Shown here: positions 23,963-36,036 of the stretch, in pieces
Numbering within the stretch: the stretch's first letter is position 1
Layout of the letters: each line of letters begins with the position of its first letter
Source of the DNA: Nocardioides sp. cx-173
GTDB taxonomy: Bacteria > Actinomycetota > Actinomycetes > Propionibacteriales > Nocardioidaceae
Reading direction: 5' to 3'
Assembly: GCF_021117365.1 (NCBI RefSeq)
Contig: NZ_CP088262.1
Span: 434,001-498,000, forward strand
Length of the DNA stretch: 64,000 bases
Made by a program: the position numbers and the translations under genes
The notes under the pieces: generated by a model
What the model saw: only the letters and a program-made list of their open reading frames with translations
The model's database searches: none
Told to the model about the DNA's origin: nothing

Positions 23963-25255
23963 GTGCGCTCCCGCGCGACCGCCGCCGCCACCCTGTGCCT
24001 CGCCCTCGCCGCCGCCGGCGCGAGCGCCCCGGCGGCGTACGCCGACGACGACACCGTGCCGACCCGTGCCGAGGTCCACGCGGCGCGGGCCGCGGTCACG
24101 GGGAAGGGCGACCAGGTCGCCTCGGTCCAAGCCGCGATCGACGCGGCCAACGAGCGGCTCCGCTCCTCCTCGATCGCGGCCGCCCAGGCGGCGGAGGCCT
24201 TCAACGGCGCCCGCTACGAGGCCGGCCTGGCCCGCGCCGCGGCGCGCGCGGCCGCGCAGCGGGAGACCGAGGCGCTGGCCGACGTCGAGCGGCTCCGGGA
24301 GGTCTACGCCAGCTCCGTGGTGACGTCCGTACAGTCGATGCCGACCCTCAACGCCATGACCGGCGTCATGGAGTCCGACGGCATCCTGGACGTGCTCGAG
24401 CGCATGGACACGATGCGAGACACCGAGACCGCCCTGGACTCCAACTACGACGAGTTCCGCGCGGCCTCCGCGGCAGCCGCGGAGGCGAGCGACGCGGCGA
24501 CAGCAGCCCGCGCCGACGCCGAGCGCACCGAGACCGCCGCCCGCGCCGCCCGTGACCTGGCTCAGAACGCGGCGGACTCTGCGGCGGCGCAGGCGCAGGC
24601 GGTAGCCGAGGAGAAGACGCGCCTCCTGGCCGAGATCGCGCGCCTGCAGGACATCAGTGTCGGGCTGGCCGAGCGCCGCCAGGCCGGCCTGGAGGCGACC
24701 GCGGCCGAGGCGGCCGCCGCGGATCAGGTCGCCGCCCCGGCGGCGACCGACGAGGCGGCTGAGGAAGCGGCGCAGGCGGCCGCGCCCGAGCAGGACTCGC
24801 AGCAGGCGGCCGAGCCGCCCGCCACCGAGCCGCCCGCCCCGGAGCCGGCGCCCCAGCCCGCTCCCGCCCCGACCCCGGCCGCGGACTCCTCGGGCGGGGC
24901 CCGTGCCGCGATCGCCTTCGCCCGTGCCCAGATCGGCGAGCCCTACGTCTGGGGCGCGGCCGGACCCGGCTCCTGGGACTGCTCGGGGCTCACGATGGCG
25001 GCCTGGCAGCGCGGCGGCGTCGCCCTGCCCCACTACTCGGTGGCCCAGTACGAGGCGTCCACGCCGGTCTCCGCCGGCGACCTGCAGCCCGGCGACCTCG
25101 CCTTCTGGGGCTCCTCGAGCAGCCCGTCGTCGATCTACCACGTCGCCCTCTACCTCGGCGACGGCCGGATGATCCACGCGCCCCGCACCGGCCGGCCCGT
25201 CGTCGAGGAGTCCCTCTACTACTGGACGGCGCCGAACTTCTTCGCCCGGCCCTAG
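23963..25255 (+). CDS. Secreted NlpC/P60 peptidoglycan hydrolase with coiled coil (RipA/RipC-like)
   Basis: A 430-residue protein. Signal peptide VRSRATAAATLCLALAAAG through APAAYA, then a long Ala/Glu/Arg coiled coil (about residues 35-250), an Ala-Pro-rich linker (PPATEPPAPEPAP), and a C-terminal NlpC/P60 domain with catalytic Cys (SWDCSGLTM), His (YHVALYLG) and a third polar residue near MIHAP. It cleaves the D-Glu/DAP stem-peptide bond in daughter-cell separation, as in mycobacterial Rip proteins. GTG at 23963 was preferred because GGAG lies 8 nt before and the signal peptide starts cleanly; a TTG start 54 nt upstream is possible. Confidence 0.88.
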   Translation: MRSRATAAATLCLALAAAGASAPAAYADDDTVPTRAEVHAARAAVTGKGDQVASVQAAIDAANERLRSSSIAAAQAAEAFNGARYEAGLARAAARAAAQRETEALADVERLREVYASSVVTSVQSMPTLNAMTGVMESDGILDVLERMDTMRDTETALDSNYDEFRAASAAAAEASDAATAARADAERTETAARAARDLAQNAADSAAAQAQAVAEEKTRLLAEIARLQDISVGLAERRQAGLEATAAEAAAADQVAAPAATDEAAEEAAQAAAPEQDSQQAAEPPATEPPAPEPAPQPAPAPTPAADSSGGARAAIAFARAQIGEPYVWGAAGPGSWDCSGLTMAAWQRGGVALPHYSVAQYEASTPVSAGDLQPGDLAFWGSSSSPSSIYHVALYLGDGRMIHAPRTGRPVVEESLYYWTAPNFFARP

Positions 25256-25290
25256 GCCTGTGGTCGCGCGGGCGCCGGTAGCCTGCCGCC

Positions 25291-27300
25291 ATGTCGACCG
25301 ACACCGCGCCGCCGTCCGCCGCCACGCCCGAGCCCCTGCCGGAGCCCGCCGCCGGCGTCTACGTCGAGCCCACGGTCGACGTACCCGCCCTGCAGGCCGT
25401 GCTCGACGGCAAGTACGCCGAGATCCGCAACCTGGTCCGGCGCAACCTCGCCGACTACGCCTCGGTGCTCGAGGAGGCCGAGACGCTGTCGACCGACGAC
25501 TATCGCGAGCGGGTCAAGGAGATCGTCGTCGAGATGGCCGCGACCGGACAGACCGGCATGGGCTTCCCGCAGGAGTACGGCGGTGGCGGTGACATCGGCG
25601 CCTCCATCGCGGCGTTCGAGACGCTGGCGTTCGGCGACCTGTCGGTCCTGGTGAAGGTCGGCGTGCAGTTCGGGCTCTTCGGCGGTGCGATCCTGCAGCT
25701 CGGCACCCAGGAGCACCACGACGCCTACCTCCCCGGCCTGATCACCGGCAAGACCATGGGCTGCTTCGCGATGACCGAGACCGGTCACGGGTCCAACGTG
25801 CAGGCGCTCGGCACCGTCGCGACGTACGACGTGGCGACCCAGGAGTTCGTCATCACGACGACCCGCGAGGACGCGCGCAAGGACTACCTCGGCAACGCCG
25901 CGAAGCATGCCGAGCTGGCCGTCGTCTTCGCCCAGCTCCACGTCGCCGGCGGCTCGGAGGGGGTGCACGCGTTCGTCGTACCGATCCGGGAGGGGGGCAA
26001 GCCCTGCCCCGGCGTCCGGATCGAGGACGACGGGCTCAAGATGGGCCTGAACGGCGTCGACAACGGGCGGCTGTGGTTCGACGAGGTGCGGGTGCCACGC
26101 ACCGCGATGCTCAACCGGTTCGCCGACGTCACCCCGGCCGGGGTCTACGAGAGCGCGATCGAGAACCCCAACAAGCGGTTCTTCACCATGCTCGGCACCC
26201 TGATCCAGGGGCGCGTGTGCGTGGGCGGCGCGGGCATCAACGCCGCCAAGGTGGCGATGACGATCGCGACCAAGTACGCGCTGCGGCGCCGTCAGTTCGA
26301 GGCCACGAGCGACGACACCGAGGAGCTGCTCCTCGACTACGGGCTGCACCAGCGCCGGCTGCTGCCGCTGCTCGCCCGCACCTACGCGCTGCACTTCACC
26401 CAGGAGCGGGTCTCGGGCGAGCTGCACGACATCCTGTCCGGCGTCGTCGAGGGTGAGCAGCGCCAGCGCGAGCTGGAGTCGCTGGCGGCCGGAGTCAAGG
26501 CGCTCGGCACCTGGCACGCGACCCGGACGATCCAGGAGTGCCGCGAGGCGTGCGGCGGGGCCGGCTACCTGGCGGTCAACCGGTTCGCGGCCCTCAAGGC
26601 CGACACCGACGTCTTCACGACGTTCGAGGGCGACAACCACGTCCTGCTCCAGCTGGTCGCCAAGGGGCTGCTGACCGACTACTCCAGCGAGTTCGCCGAC
26701 CTCGACCAGTTCGGGATGGTCCGGTTCGTGGCCGGGCTCGCGGTCGAGACCGTGCTCGAGCGCACCAGCGTGCACAAGCTGCTCGAGCGCATCAAGGACG
26801 TCCTGCCCGGCGGCGACGACGGCTGGGACCAGGAGGCCGGGCTGCTCGACCCCGACTACCAGCTCGCCATGCTGCGTTTCCGCGAGGAGCACATGCTCGG
26901 CGGGGTGGCCCGCCGGCTCAAGCGCGGGATCGACAACAAGATGAACCCCGGCGCGGTGTTCTCCCAGGTGCAGGACCACGTGATCGGCGCCGCGCGCGCC
27001 CACGTCGAGCGGCTGGTCCTCGAGGCGTTCGTCGAGAAGACCCGGGCCCTGCCCGACGGTGACCTCAAGGTCGCCCTCAACCTGCTGTGCGACCTGCACG
27101 CATTGTCAACCATCGAGGCTGACCGGGCGTGGTTCATGGAGCACGGCCGCCTCACCAGCGCGCGGTCGAAGGCCATCAGCCGCGAGGTGTCGTCACTGTG
27201 CCGCAAGGTCCGCCCGCTCGCGGCCGACCTGGTCGACGCGTTCGGCGTACCGCCTGAGATGCTTCGCGCGCCCGACCTCGTAGGGCCGACCGGGGTGTGA
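25291..27300 (+). CDS. Acyl-CoA oxidase/dehydrogenase family protein (ACOX-like)
   Basis: A 669-residue flavoprotein, the length of peroxisomal-type acyl-CoA oxidases rather than the ~380 aa dehydrogenases. Landmarks are CFAMTETGHGSNVQALGT (substrate/FAD block), GLKMGLNGVDNGRLWFDEVRVPR, CREACGGAGYLAVNRF and TFEGDNHVLLQ, whose Glu is the catalytic base. A C-terminal helical domain follows. It introduces the alpha,beta double bond in fatty acyl-CoA, probably passing electrons to O2. A TAGCCT hexamer 6 nt before the ATG suggests a leaderless transcript. Single gene, followed by an intergenic palindromic repeat. Confidence 0.9.
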   Translation: MSTDTAPPSAATPEPLPEPAAGVYVEPTVDVPALQAVLDGKYAEIRNLVRRNLADYASVLEEAETLSTDDYRERVKEIVVEMAATGQTGMGFPQEYGGGGDIGASIAAFETLAFGDLSVLVKVGVQFGLFGGAILQLGTQEHHDAYLPGLITGKTMGCFAMTETGHGSNVQALGTVATYDVATQEFVITTTREDARKDYLGNAAKHAELAVVFAQLHVAGGSEGVHAFVVPIREGGKPCPGVRIEDDGLKMGLNGVDNGRLWFDEVRVPRTAMLNRFADVTPAGVYESAIENPNKRFFTMLGTLIQGRVCVGGAGINAAKVAMTIATKYALRRRQFEATSDDTEELLLDYGLHQRRLLPLLARTYALHFTQERVSGELHDILSGVVEGEQRQRELESLAAGVKALGTWHATRTIQECREACGGAGYLAVNRFAALKADTDVFTTFEGDNHVLLQLVAKGLLTDYSSEFADLDQFGMVRFVAGLAVETVLERTSVHKLLERIKDVLPGGDDGWDQEAGLLDPDYQLAMLRFREEHMLGGVARRLKRGIDNKMNPGAVFSQVQDHVIGAARAHVERLVLEAFVEKTRALPDGDLKVALNLLCDLHALSTIEADRAWFMEHGRLTSARSKAISREVSSLCRKVRPLAADLVDAFGVPPEMLRAPDLVGPTGV

Positions 27301-27313
27301 GGTTCGGCCGCGG

Positions 27314-27403
27314 GAGTTTCACCGGGGATCCGGTGAAACTGGCGCCTCCCCCACAAAGCTTCGTAAGGGAGGCGTGAGTTTCACCGGGCACCCGGTGAAA
27401 CTC
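27314..27403. repeat. Composite palindromic intergenic repeat, copy 1 (family 1)
   Basis: Three hairpins in a row. First: AGTTTCACCGG...CCGGTGAAACT (27315-27340). Second: GCGCCTCCC paired with GGGAGGCGT, enclosing an ACAAAGCTTCGT core. Third: perfect GAGTTTCACCGGG-CA-CCCGGTGAAACTC (27376-27403). It fills the gap between the convergent acyl-CoA oxidase and ppa genes. Related copies lie at 49219, 62369 and 62533. Confidence 0.9.
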
Positions 27404-27422
27404 CTCGCGCCGACAGCGCGGC

Positions 27423-27923
27423 TCAGTGCGCGACGCCGCCGATGTCGCGGAACCGCTTGAACGAGGCGTGGACCTCGAGCTCGGCCTCGCTGCGGCCGAC
27501 CCAGTCGGCGCCCTCGACGGACTTGCCGGGCTCGAGGTCCTTGTAGACCTCGAAGAAGTGCTGGATCTCGAGCCGGTCGAACTTCGGCACGTGGTTGATG
27601 TCGCGCAGGTGCTCCTGGCGCGGGTCGGCGGCGGGCACGCACAGGACCTTGTCGTCGCCGCCGGCCTCGTCGGTCATGCGGAACATGCCGATCGCGCGGC
27701 ACTTGATCAGGCAGCCGGGGAACGTCGGCGCCTGGAGCAGCACGAGCGCGTCGAGCGGGTCGCCGTCCTGGCCGAGGGTGTTCTCGATGTAGCCGTAGTC
27801 GGCCGGGTACTGCGTCGAGGTGAACAGCATCCGGTCGAGGCGCATGCGCCCACTCTCGTGGTCCACCTCGTACTTGTTGCGCTCCCCCTTCGGGATCTCC
27901 ACCAGTACGTCGAACTCGAGCAC
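27423..27923 (-). CDS. ppa: Inorganic pyrophosphatase (family I)
   Basis: A 166-residue soluble pyrophosphatase with the signature [10 protein letters not shown], the N-terminal [33 protein letters not shown] and the late KRFRDI segment. It hydrolyses PPi to phosphate in the cytosol, pulling biosynthetic reactions forward. GTG at 27923 was chosen because GGAGG lies 6 nt upstream and homology starts there. It is divergent from dacB with 110 nt between start codons. Confidence 0.95.
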   Translation of the reverse strand: MLEFDVLVEIPKGERNKYEVDHESGRMRLDRMLFTSTQYPADYGYIENTLGQDGDPLDALVLLQAPTFPGCLIKCRAIGMFRMTDEAGGDDKVLCVPAADPRQEHLRDINHVPKFDRLEIQHFFEVYKDLEPGKSVEGADWVGRSEAELEVHASFKRFRDIGGVAH

Positions 27924-28033
27924 GTCATCCTCCGGAATGTCTGTCGCCTGCGGGTGGCCCCGGCGAGGCCGGCGACCATTGTCCCGCACAATGGCTTCGC
28001 ACATGCAGTCGGGAGGCAGCCGGGAGGTGAGAG

Positions 28034-29428
28034 ATGCGACGCGCGATCAGCACGCTGCTGGTGCTCGCGCTCGTGCTCGCCGGTGCCGCCGTGTGGCGAT
28101 ACGACCTCGTCGAGCGCTGGCTCGGCCCGGATGCGGCGGGTGACGACCCTGCCGCGATCGCCCCGCCGCCCGGCCTGGACCTGCCCGCCGTACTCGCCCC
28201 CGGGCAGGTGGCAGCGCCCGCACGGGCCGGCGCGCTGAGGCCGCCCGCAGTGCGCCAGGCGCTCACGCCGTACCTGGGCGACCCCGACCTGGGCCGGCAC
28301 GTCCTGGCCGCCGTCGCACCGCTCGGATCCGGGCGGACCGTCACGATCGGCGAGGGCGCCGCGGTGCCGGCCTCGACGACCAAGGTCGTCACCAGCGCCG
28401 CCGCGCTACTGGCCCTCGGTCCCGACCGCACCTTCGACACGACGGTGGTGCGGGCCGGGCCGCGTCGCGTGGTGCTGGTCGGCGGCGGCGACCCGCTGCT
28501 CGCCCGCGGCCCGGCCGGCCCCGGTGAGGCCGCGCCGTACCCGCCCCGCGCGGACGTCGAGGACCTCGCCTCCCGCACCGCCGCGTCGCTACGGCGGCAG
28601 GGAGTCCGCAAGGTCGCGCTCGAGTACGACGCCGGGCTGTTCACGGGCCCCTCCGCAAGCCCGCACTGGGAGCCGGACTACGTGCCGGACGGGGTGGTCT
28701 CCCCGATCACCTCGCTGTGGGTCGACGAGGGTCGCCCCGCGGACGGCCCCGGGCGGGTCGCCGACCCGGCCCTGGCCGCCGCTCAGGCGTTCGCCGCCGC
28801 CCTGGCCCGGGCGGGCGTCCAGGTCACCGGCGCGCCCGCGCCGGGCACGGCTCCCCGGTCGGCCACGCCGATCGCGCGGGTCGCGAGCGCGCCGCTGTGG
28901 CAGCTCGTGGAGCGGGTCCTCCTGGTCAGCGACAACGAGGCCGCGGAGGTGCTGCTGCGCCACGTCGGGCTCGCGGTGCAGGGCGAGGGCTCGTTCGAGG
29001 CCGGCCGCCGCGGCGTGGTGCGGGTCCTCGAGGAGGCGGGCGTGGCGCTGCCCGGCACCACCCTGTACGACGGCAGTGGACTGTCGCGGCGCAGCAGGAT
29101 GACGCCGGCGGCGCTCATCGACGTACTGCGGCTGTCGACCCGGCGGCCGGAGCTGGAGGCGGTCCTCGGCGGGCTGCCGGTCGCCGGGTTCACGGGCTCG
29201 CTGGCCGACCGGTTCGGGCAGGGGCCGGTCGAGGGCCGGGGACGGGTGCGGGCCAAGACCGGCACCCTGACGGGCGTGGCCTCGTTGGCCGGCGTCGCGA
29301 CCGACGTCACCGGGCGGCCGATGCTCTTCGTGCTCATGGCCGACCGGGTCAAGCGCCTCGACGCCACCGACGCGGAGGTCGCGCTCGACGCGGCCGCGGC
29401 CGCGCTCGGGGCCTGTCGATGCGGCTGA
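28034..29428 (+). CDS. dacB: D-alanyl-D-alanine carboxypeptidase/endopeptidase (PBP4, DacB family)
   Basis: A 464-residue protein. An N-terminal signal/membrane anchor ([15 protein letters not shown]) is followed by a penicillin-binding domain with S-x-x-K as STTK (PASTTKVV), S-x-N as SDN ([11 protein letters not shown]) and KTG (RAKTGTLTG). The insertion between the first and second motifs is typical of S13-family PBP4. It trims peptidoglycan stem peptides outside the membrane. GGGAGG precedes the ATG. It heads the conserved dacB-DUF2342-tilS-hpt-ftsH-folE order of actinobacteria. Confidence 0.93.
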   Translation: MRRAISTLLVLALVLAGAAVWRYDLVERWLGPDAAGDDPAAIAPPPGLDLPAVLAPGQVAAPARAGALRPPAVRQALTPYLGDPDLGRHVLAAVAPLGSGRTVTIGEGAAVPASTTKVVTSAAALLALGPDRTFDTTVVRAGPRRVVLVGGGDPLLARGPAGPGEAAPYPPRADVEDLASRTAASLRRQGVRKVALEYDAGLFTGPSASPHWEPDYVPDGVVSPITSLWVDEGRPADGPGRVADPALAAAQAFAAALARAGVQVTGAPAPGTAPRSATPIARVASAPLWQLVERVLLVSDNEAAEVLLRHVGLAVQGEGSFEAGRRGVVRVLEEAGVALPGTTLYDGSGLSRRSRMTPAALIDVLRLSTRRPELEAVLGGLPVAGFTGSLADRFGQGPVEGRGRVRAKTGTLTGVASLAGVATDVTGRPMLFVLMADRVKRLDATDAEVALDAAAAALGACRCG

Positions 29429-29480
29429 CGGCGCTCCGAGCCGGCGGTGGTCCAGCCAGGCAGCCGATAGATTCGTGGGC

Positions 29481-30521
29481 ATGACCTCTCCGCAGGACTC
29501 GATGGTCGACTGGGATCTCGCCGTCTCGCTCGGCTCCAGGATCGCCGGCGACGGGCCCGAGACCAGCCCCGAGGAAGCCGCCGCGGCCGTGGCCGAGCTG
29601 CGCGCCGGCGCCGAGCGCTCCACCGCGCTGGTCCGCGAGTTCACGGGCCTGGTGGCCGAGGACCACACCGCGCCGGTGCTCGTCGTCGACCGTGCGGGCT
29701 GGGTGCGCGCCAACGCCGACGGCTTCCGGGTCGTCATCGCCCCGCTCATCGACAAGGTGGCCTCGAAGAAGCCTCCGACCGGGCTGGCCCTCAAGGTCGG
29801 CTCCCGCATCACCGGTGCCGAGGTGGGCGGGCTGCTCGGGTTCATGGGCAGCAAGGTGCTCGGCCAGTTCGACCCGTTCTACGCACCCGACGGCCGGCTC
29901 CTGCTGGTCGCCCCCAACATCGTCCACGTGGAGCGCGAGATCGGCGCCGATCCCACGGACTTCCGGCTCTGGGTCTGCCTGCACGAGGAGACCCACCGGG
30001 TGCAGTTCACCGCAGTGCCGTGGTTGCGCGGCCACCTCTTCTCCGAGATCGAGGCGATCGCCGACACCGTCGAGCCCTCCGGCCTGCTCGACGACGGGCT
30101 GCAGCGGCTGGTCGAGGGCGTCCGGGGCGGCGCCCGGGGCGGCTCGCTCGTCGACATCATGAGCTCGCCGGAGCAGCGCGAGATCATGGACCGCGTCACC
30201 GCGGTGATGTCGCTGCTGGAGGGCCACGCCGACGTCGTGATGGACGGCGTCGGGCCTTCGGTCATCCCGAGCGTCGACCGGATCCGCCGGGCCTTCAACG
30301 AGCGCCGCAAGGGCGTCGGGACCCTCGACCGGGTCCTGCGCAGGCTGCTCGGCGTCGACGCCAAGATGGCGCAGTACCGCGACGGCGCCGCGTTCGTGCG
30401 CTCCGTCGTCGACAAGGTCGGCATGACCGAGTTCAACGCGGTGTGGGCCGGCCCGGAGAACCTTCCGTCCAAGGCCGAGGTCGCCGACCCCCAGGCCTGG
30501 GTCGCCCGCGTCCTCGGATGA
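29481..30521 (+). CDS. Zincin-like metalloprotease domain protein (DUF2342)
   Basis: A 346-residue protein of the actinobacterial DUF2342 family. The zinc motif HEETH is in WVCLHEETHRVQF, followed by SEIEAIADT and a long helical C-terminus with VMSLLEGHADVVMD. Family members are annotated as zinc-dependent metalloproteases or 'F420 biosynthesis-associated' proteins; no substrate is established. ATG with TAGATT 7 nt upstream was chosen over an in-frame GTG two codons earlier. It is coupled (ATGA) to tilS, as in other actinobacteria. Confidence 0.85.
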   Translation: MTSPQDSMVDWDLAVSLGSRIAGDGPETSPEEAAAAVAELRAGAERSTALVREFTGLVAEDHTAPVLVVDRAGWVRANADGFRVVIAPLIDKVASKKPPTGLALKVGSRITGAEVGGLLGFMGSKVLGQFDPFYAPDGRLLLVAPNIVHVEREIGADPTDFRLWVCLHEETHRVQFTAVPWLRGHLFSEIEAIADTVEPSGLLDDGLQRLVEGVRGGARGGSLVDIMSSPEQREIMDRVTAVMSLLEGHADVVMDGVGPSVIPSVDRIRRAFNERRKGVGTLDRVLRRLLGVDAKMAQYRDGAAFVRSVVDKVGMTEFNAVWAGPENLPSKAEVADPQAWVARVLG

Positions 30522-31507
30522 GCCTGGACGCCGACGTCGCGGCGGTCCGGCTCGCCGTACGCCGGCACGGGGTCGTCGCCCTCGGTGACGGTGCCGTCCT
30601 GGTCGCCTGCTCCGGCGGCGCCGACAGCCTGGCGCTGCTGGCCGCCACGGTGTTCGAGACCCGGGCCTCGGGTGGGCGGGTCGTCGGCGTCACCGTCGAC
30701 CACGGGCTGCAGGACGGGTCCGCGGAGCACGCCGCGCGGGTGGTCGCCCAGATGGCGCGCGTCGGGGCCGACGAGACCTGCTCCGCGCGGGTCCAGGTCG
30801 AGTCGGCCGGCCGGGGTCCGGAGGCGGCCGCGCGCGAGGCGCGCTACGCCGTGCTGGAGCAGATGGCCGAGCACTTCGGCTCCACGACGGTGCTCCTGGG
30901 CCACACCCTGGACGACCAGGCCGAGACGGTGCTCCTGGGGCTGACCCGCGGCTCCGGCGGACGGTCCATCGCCGGCATGCGCCTGGCGTTCGACGTCTTC
31001 CGGCGGCCCCTGCTCGCGCTCCGCCGGTCCCAGACCGTCGCCGCCTGCCGCGCCGAGGGCCTGGAGTTCTGGACCGACCCGCACAACGCCGACCCGCGCT
31101 TCACTCGCTCGCGGGTGCGCCACACCGTGCTCCCGACCCTCGAGCGCGAGCTCGGGCCCGGGGTCGCCGAGACCCTCGCTCGCACCGCCGAGCAGCTGCG
31201 GCCCGACATGGAGGCGCTCGACCGCTTCGCCGAGACGGCGTACGCCCGCTACCACGACGACGTGGCCGGGTTCGACGTCGCGGAGATCGCCACCCTGGAG
31301 CCGGCGGTCCGCACCCGGATGCTGCGCCTGGCGGCGCTGAGGGCGGGCTGTCCGTCCGGCGAGCTGTTCGCCGTCCACGTCGACGCGCTCGAGCGCCAGG
31401 TCGCCAACCGCGACCGGCTGCCCAAGGCCATCCAGCTGCCCGGCCACGTCACGGCGTATCGGCAGGGAGACCACCTGCGGTTCGCGGCGCCCTCTGTGGA
31501 ATCCTGA
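30518..31507 (+). CDS. tilS: tRNA(Ile)-lysidine synthase
   Basis: A 329-residue N-type ATP pyrophosphatase with the PP-loop SGGADS (about residues 32-37), VTVDHGLQDGSAEHA, LGHTLDDQAETVL and DPHNADPRFTRSRVR. It attaches lysine to C34 of tRNA-Ile2 so that AUA is read as Ile. It is shorter than E. coli TilS (about 430 aa), lacking the distal C-terminal domain, as usual in actinobacteria. The start overlaps the zincin gene stop; hpt follows after 4 nt. Confidence 0.93.
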   Translation: MSLDADVAAVRLAVRRHGVVALGDGAVLVACSGGADSLALLAATVFETRASGGRVVGVTVDHGLQDGSAEHAARVVAQMARVGADETCSARVQVESAGRGPEAAAREARYAVLEQMAEHFGSTTVLLGHTLDDQAETVLLGLTRGSGGRSIAGMRLAFDVFRRPLLALRRSQTVAACRAEGLEFWTDPHNADPRFTRSRVRHTVLPTLERELGPGVAETLARTAEQLRPDMEALDRFAETAYARYHDDVAGFDVAEIATLEPAVRTRMLRLAALRAGCPSGELFAVHVDALERQVANRDRLPKAIQLPGHVTAYRQGDHLRFAAPSVES

Positions 31508-31511
31508 CCGC

Positions 31512-32063
31512 ATGGACTCAGCCCATGTGGAGAACGACCTCGTCAACGTGCTCTTCACCGAGGCGCAGATCCTGGAGCGGGTCGGCGAGCTGGCCGAGGA
31601 GATCGAGCAGGACTACGCCGGCAAGGAGCTGCTGATCGTCGGCATCCTGCGCGGGGCGGTCATGGTCATGGCCGACATGGCTCGCGCGTTCACCCGGCAC
31701 GTCGAGATGGACTGGATGGCGGTGTCGTCCTACGGCTCCGGCACCAAGTCGTCGGGCGTCGTGCGGATCCTCAAGGACCTCGACACCGACATCTCCGGGC
31801 GGCACGTCGTCATCGTCGACGAGATCATCGACACCGGCCTCACGCTGTCGTGGCTCACCTCCAACCTCACCAGCCGCAGCCCGGCCAGCGTGGAGATCTG
31901 CACGCTGCTGCGCAAGCCCGAGGCGCTCCAGATGCCGGTCGACGTCAAGTACGTCGGCTGGGACATCCCCAACGAGTTCGTCGTGGGCTACGGCCTCGAC
32001 TACCGCGAGCGCTACCGCAACCTGCGCGACATCGCGACGCTCGCACCTCACGTCTACTCCTGA
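31512..32063 (+). CDS. hpt: Hypoxanthine phosphoribosyltransferase
   Basis: A 183-residue purine salvage enzyme. PRPP-binding motif HVVIVDEIIDTGLTLSWL, flexible loop region SSYGSGTKSSG, and C-terminal VVGYGLDYRERYRNL are typical of HPRT. It converts hypoxanthine or guanine plus PRPP to IMP/GMP. It is placed between tilS and a PRPP synthetase-like gene that would supply its co-substrate, within a conserved operon leading to ftsH. Confidence 0.95.
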   Translation: MDSAHVENDLVNVLFTEAQILERVGELAEEIEQDYAGKELLIVGILRGAVMVMADMARAFTRHVEMDWMAVSSYGSGTKSSGVVRILKDLDTDISGRHVVIVDEIIDTGLTLSWLTSNLTSRSPASVEICTLLRKPEALQMPVDVKYVGWDIPNEFVVGYGLDYRERYRNLRDIATLAPHVYS

Positions 32064-32119
32064 TGGGGTGTGACGGCTACCCTCTGGATCACCGAGCGCC
32101 TGGAGGAGGCCGCACACCC

Positions 32120-33097
32120 ATGCGCGAGATCGTCGTCTTCAGCGGAAGCGCCCACCGCGCCCTGGCCGCGGGCATCTGCGAGCACCTCGGCGTCGAGCTC
32201 TCGGCCGTCGAGATGACCCGGTTCTCCAACGACTGCCTCCAGGCCCAGCTCCAGGCCAACTGCCGGCTGCGCGACGTCTTCCTCGTGCAGCCGCTCTCGC
32301 CGCCGACGCAGGAGCATCTGATGGAGCTGCTTTTGATGATCGACGCGGCGCGGGGCGCCTCGGCCGCGTCGATCACCGCCGTGGTGCCGTACTACTCCTA
32401 TGCACGCTCGGACAAGAAGGACGCCTCCCGGATCTCCATCGGCGGCCGGCTGGTCGCCGACCTGCTCGTGGCCGCGGGCGTCGACCGGGTCATCACGATG
32501 ACCCTCCACGCCCCGCAGGTGCACGGCTTCTTCTCGGTGCCGGTCGACCACCTCACCGCCCTCGGCGAGCTGGCCGACCACTTCCAGGGCCAGGACCTCA
32601 CCGACGCGGTGGTCGTGTCCCCGGACTTCGGCAACGCCAAGACCGCCACCCAGTTCTCCCGGCTGCTCGGCCTGCCGGTGGCCGCCGGCAGCAAGAAGCG
32701 CCTGGCCGACGACCGCGTCGTCATCGACGCGATCGTCGGCGACGTCGTCGGCAAGCGGGCGATCGTGCTCGACGACGAGATCTCGACCGGCGGCTCGATC
32801 CTCGAGCTGCTGGACCGCCTGGCCGACCAGGGCTGCACCACCGCCTCGATCGCCTGCACCCACGGGCTCTTCGTCGGCAAGGCCCTCGAGCGCCTGCAGG
32901 GGCACCCGATGATCGCCGAGGTCGTCACCACCGACACCGTGCCCAGCCCGACGGGCTGGCCCGAGCTCCGGGTCCGCTCGGTGGCCGGCCTCTTCGCCGC
33001 CGCCATCCAGCGCATCCACGACGGCGAGTCGGTCAGCAGCCTCTTCGACGGCGTCGACCCGGCCCACGCCTCCCCCCAGCCGCGCCTCTTCGACTGA
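32120..33097 (+). CDS. prs: Ribose-phosphate pyrophosphokinase-like protein
   Basis: A 325-residue protein with the PRS fold: FSGSAHRALAAGICEHLG at the start, FLVQPLSPPTQEHLMELLLMIDA, VVPYYSYARSDKKDASR (catalytic flexible loop), TMTLHAPQVHGFFSVPVDHL and the PRPP loop AIVLDDEISTGGSI. Class I enzymes usually read VDDIIDTAGT at that loop, so this belongs to a divergent branch and is not beside glmU where the housekeeping prs usually lies. PRPP synthesis from ribose-5-phosphate is the expected reaction, and hpt lies directly upstream. GGAGGAGG precedes the ATG by about 11 nt. Confidence 0.82.
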   Translation: MREIVVFSGSAHRALAAGICEHLGVELSAVEMTRFSNDCLQAQLQANCRLRDVFLVQPLSPPTQEHLMELLLMIDAARGASAASITAVVPYYSYARSDKKDASRISIGGRLVADLLVAAGVDRVITMTLHAPQVHGFFSVPVDHLTALGELADHFQGQDLTDAVVVSPDFGNAKTATQFSRLLGLPVAAGSKKRLADDRVVIDAIVGDVVGKRAIVLDDEISTGGSILELLDRLADQGCTTASIACTHGLFVGKALERLQGHPMIAEVVTTDTVPSPTGWPELRVRSVAGLFAAAIQRIHDGESVSSLFDGVDPAHASPQPRLFD

Positions 33098-33258
33098 CGA
33101 GTCGGTGGGATGAGTCGGTGGGAGATCGCGGAACCTCGCTGCCCGGCGGGTCGTTTCACCCATGTGCCTGAGAAGATGTGCTGTGTGATCGGCGTGTACC
33201 GTCGAGTGTTCAGTCCTGGGCTCACCTCGACAGGCCCAGTACAAGCGAAGAGAAGTCT

Positions 33259-35326
<2,068 letters not shown>

Positions 35327-35334
<8 letters not shown>

Positions 35335-35941
35335 CCCGATCAGCACGCCGACGCGCACCCCCGACGAGATCCCCGCGTTCGACCACGACCGAGCGGCGGC
35401 GGCCGTGCGGGAGCTGCTCTTCGCGATCGGCGAGGACCCCGACCGTGAGGGTCTCCGCGAGACGCCGAAGCGGGTGGCGCGCGCCTACGAGGAGCTGACC
35501 CACGGCCTGCGCCAGAGCCCTCAGGACGTGCTCACCACGACGTTCGACCTGGGCCACGACGAGATGGTCCTGGTCCGCGACATCGAGCTCTGGTCGATGT
35601 GCGAGCACCACCTGGTGCCGTTCACCGGGGTCGCGCACGTCGGCTACATCCCGGCCGAGACCGGCAAGATCACCGGGCTCTCCAAGCTGGCCCGGCTGGT
35701 CGACGTCTATGCCAAGCGCCCGCAGGTGCAGGAGCGCCTCACCACCCAGGTCGCCGACGCTCTCATGAAGATCCTCGAGGCGCGTGGGGTGATCGTGGTG
35801 ATCGAGGCCGAGCACCTCTGCATGACCATGCGGGGGGTCCGCAAGGCGGGCGCCCGCACGATCACCTCCGCCGTGCGCGGCATCATGCACAACGCCGCCA
35901 CGCGGTCCGAGGCCATGGCGCTGATCCACCGCAGCCACTGA
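35327..35941 (+). CDS. folE: GTP cyclohydrolase I
   Basis: A 204-residue enzyme. Zinc ligands sit in [10 protein letters not shown] and [11 protein letters not shown]. The blocks [19 protein letters not shown] and [20 protein letters not shown] are diagnostic. It converts GTP to 7,8-dihydroneopterin triphosphate, the first step of folate synthesis. The remaining folate genes folP-folB-folK lie 2.3 kb downstream, separated by two methyltransferase genes and one small convergent gene. Translationally linked to ftsH. Confidence 0.97.
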
Positions 35942-36036
35942 GGTCTCCGCCAGCCACTTTCGGCCGCCCGGCGGAGGATGCGTTGGTACGGTGTCGCGAC
36001 CCCGAACCAGAGGCCGGAGCCAGAGGAGCAGCGCCT

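Noticed and set aside
33100..33125. Direct repeat of GAGTCGGTGGGA upstream of ftsH
   Set aside because: Two short adjacent copies only; slippage is a sufficient explanation and no regulator consensus is matched.
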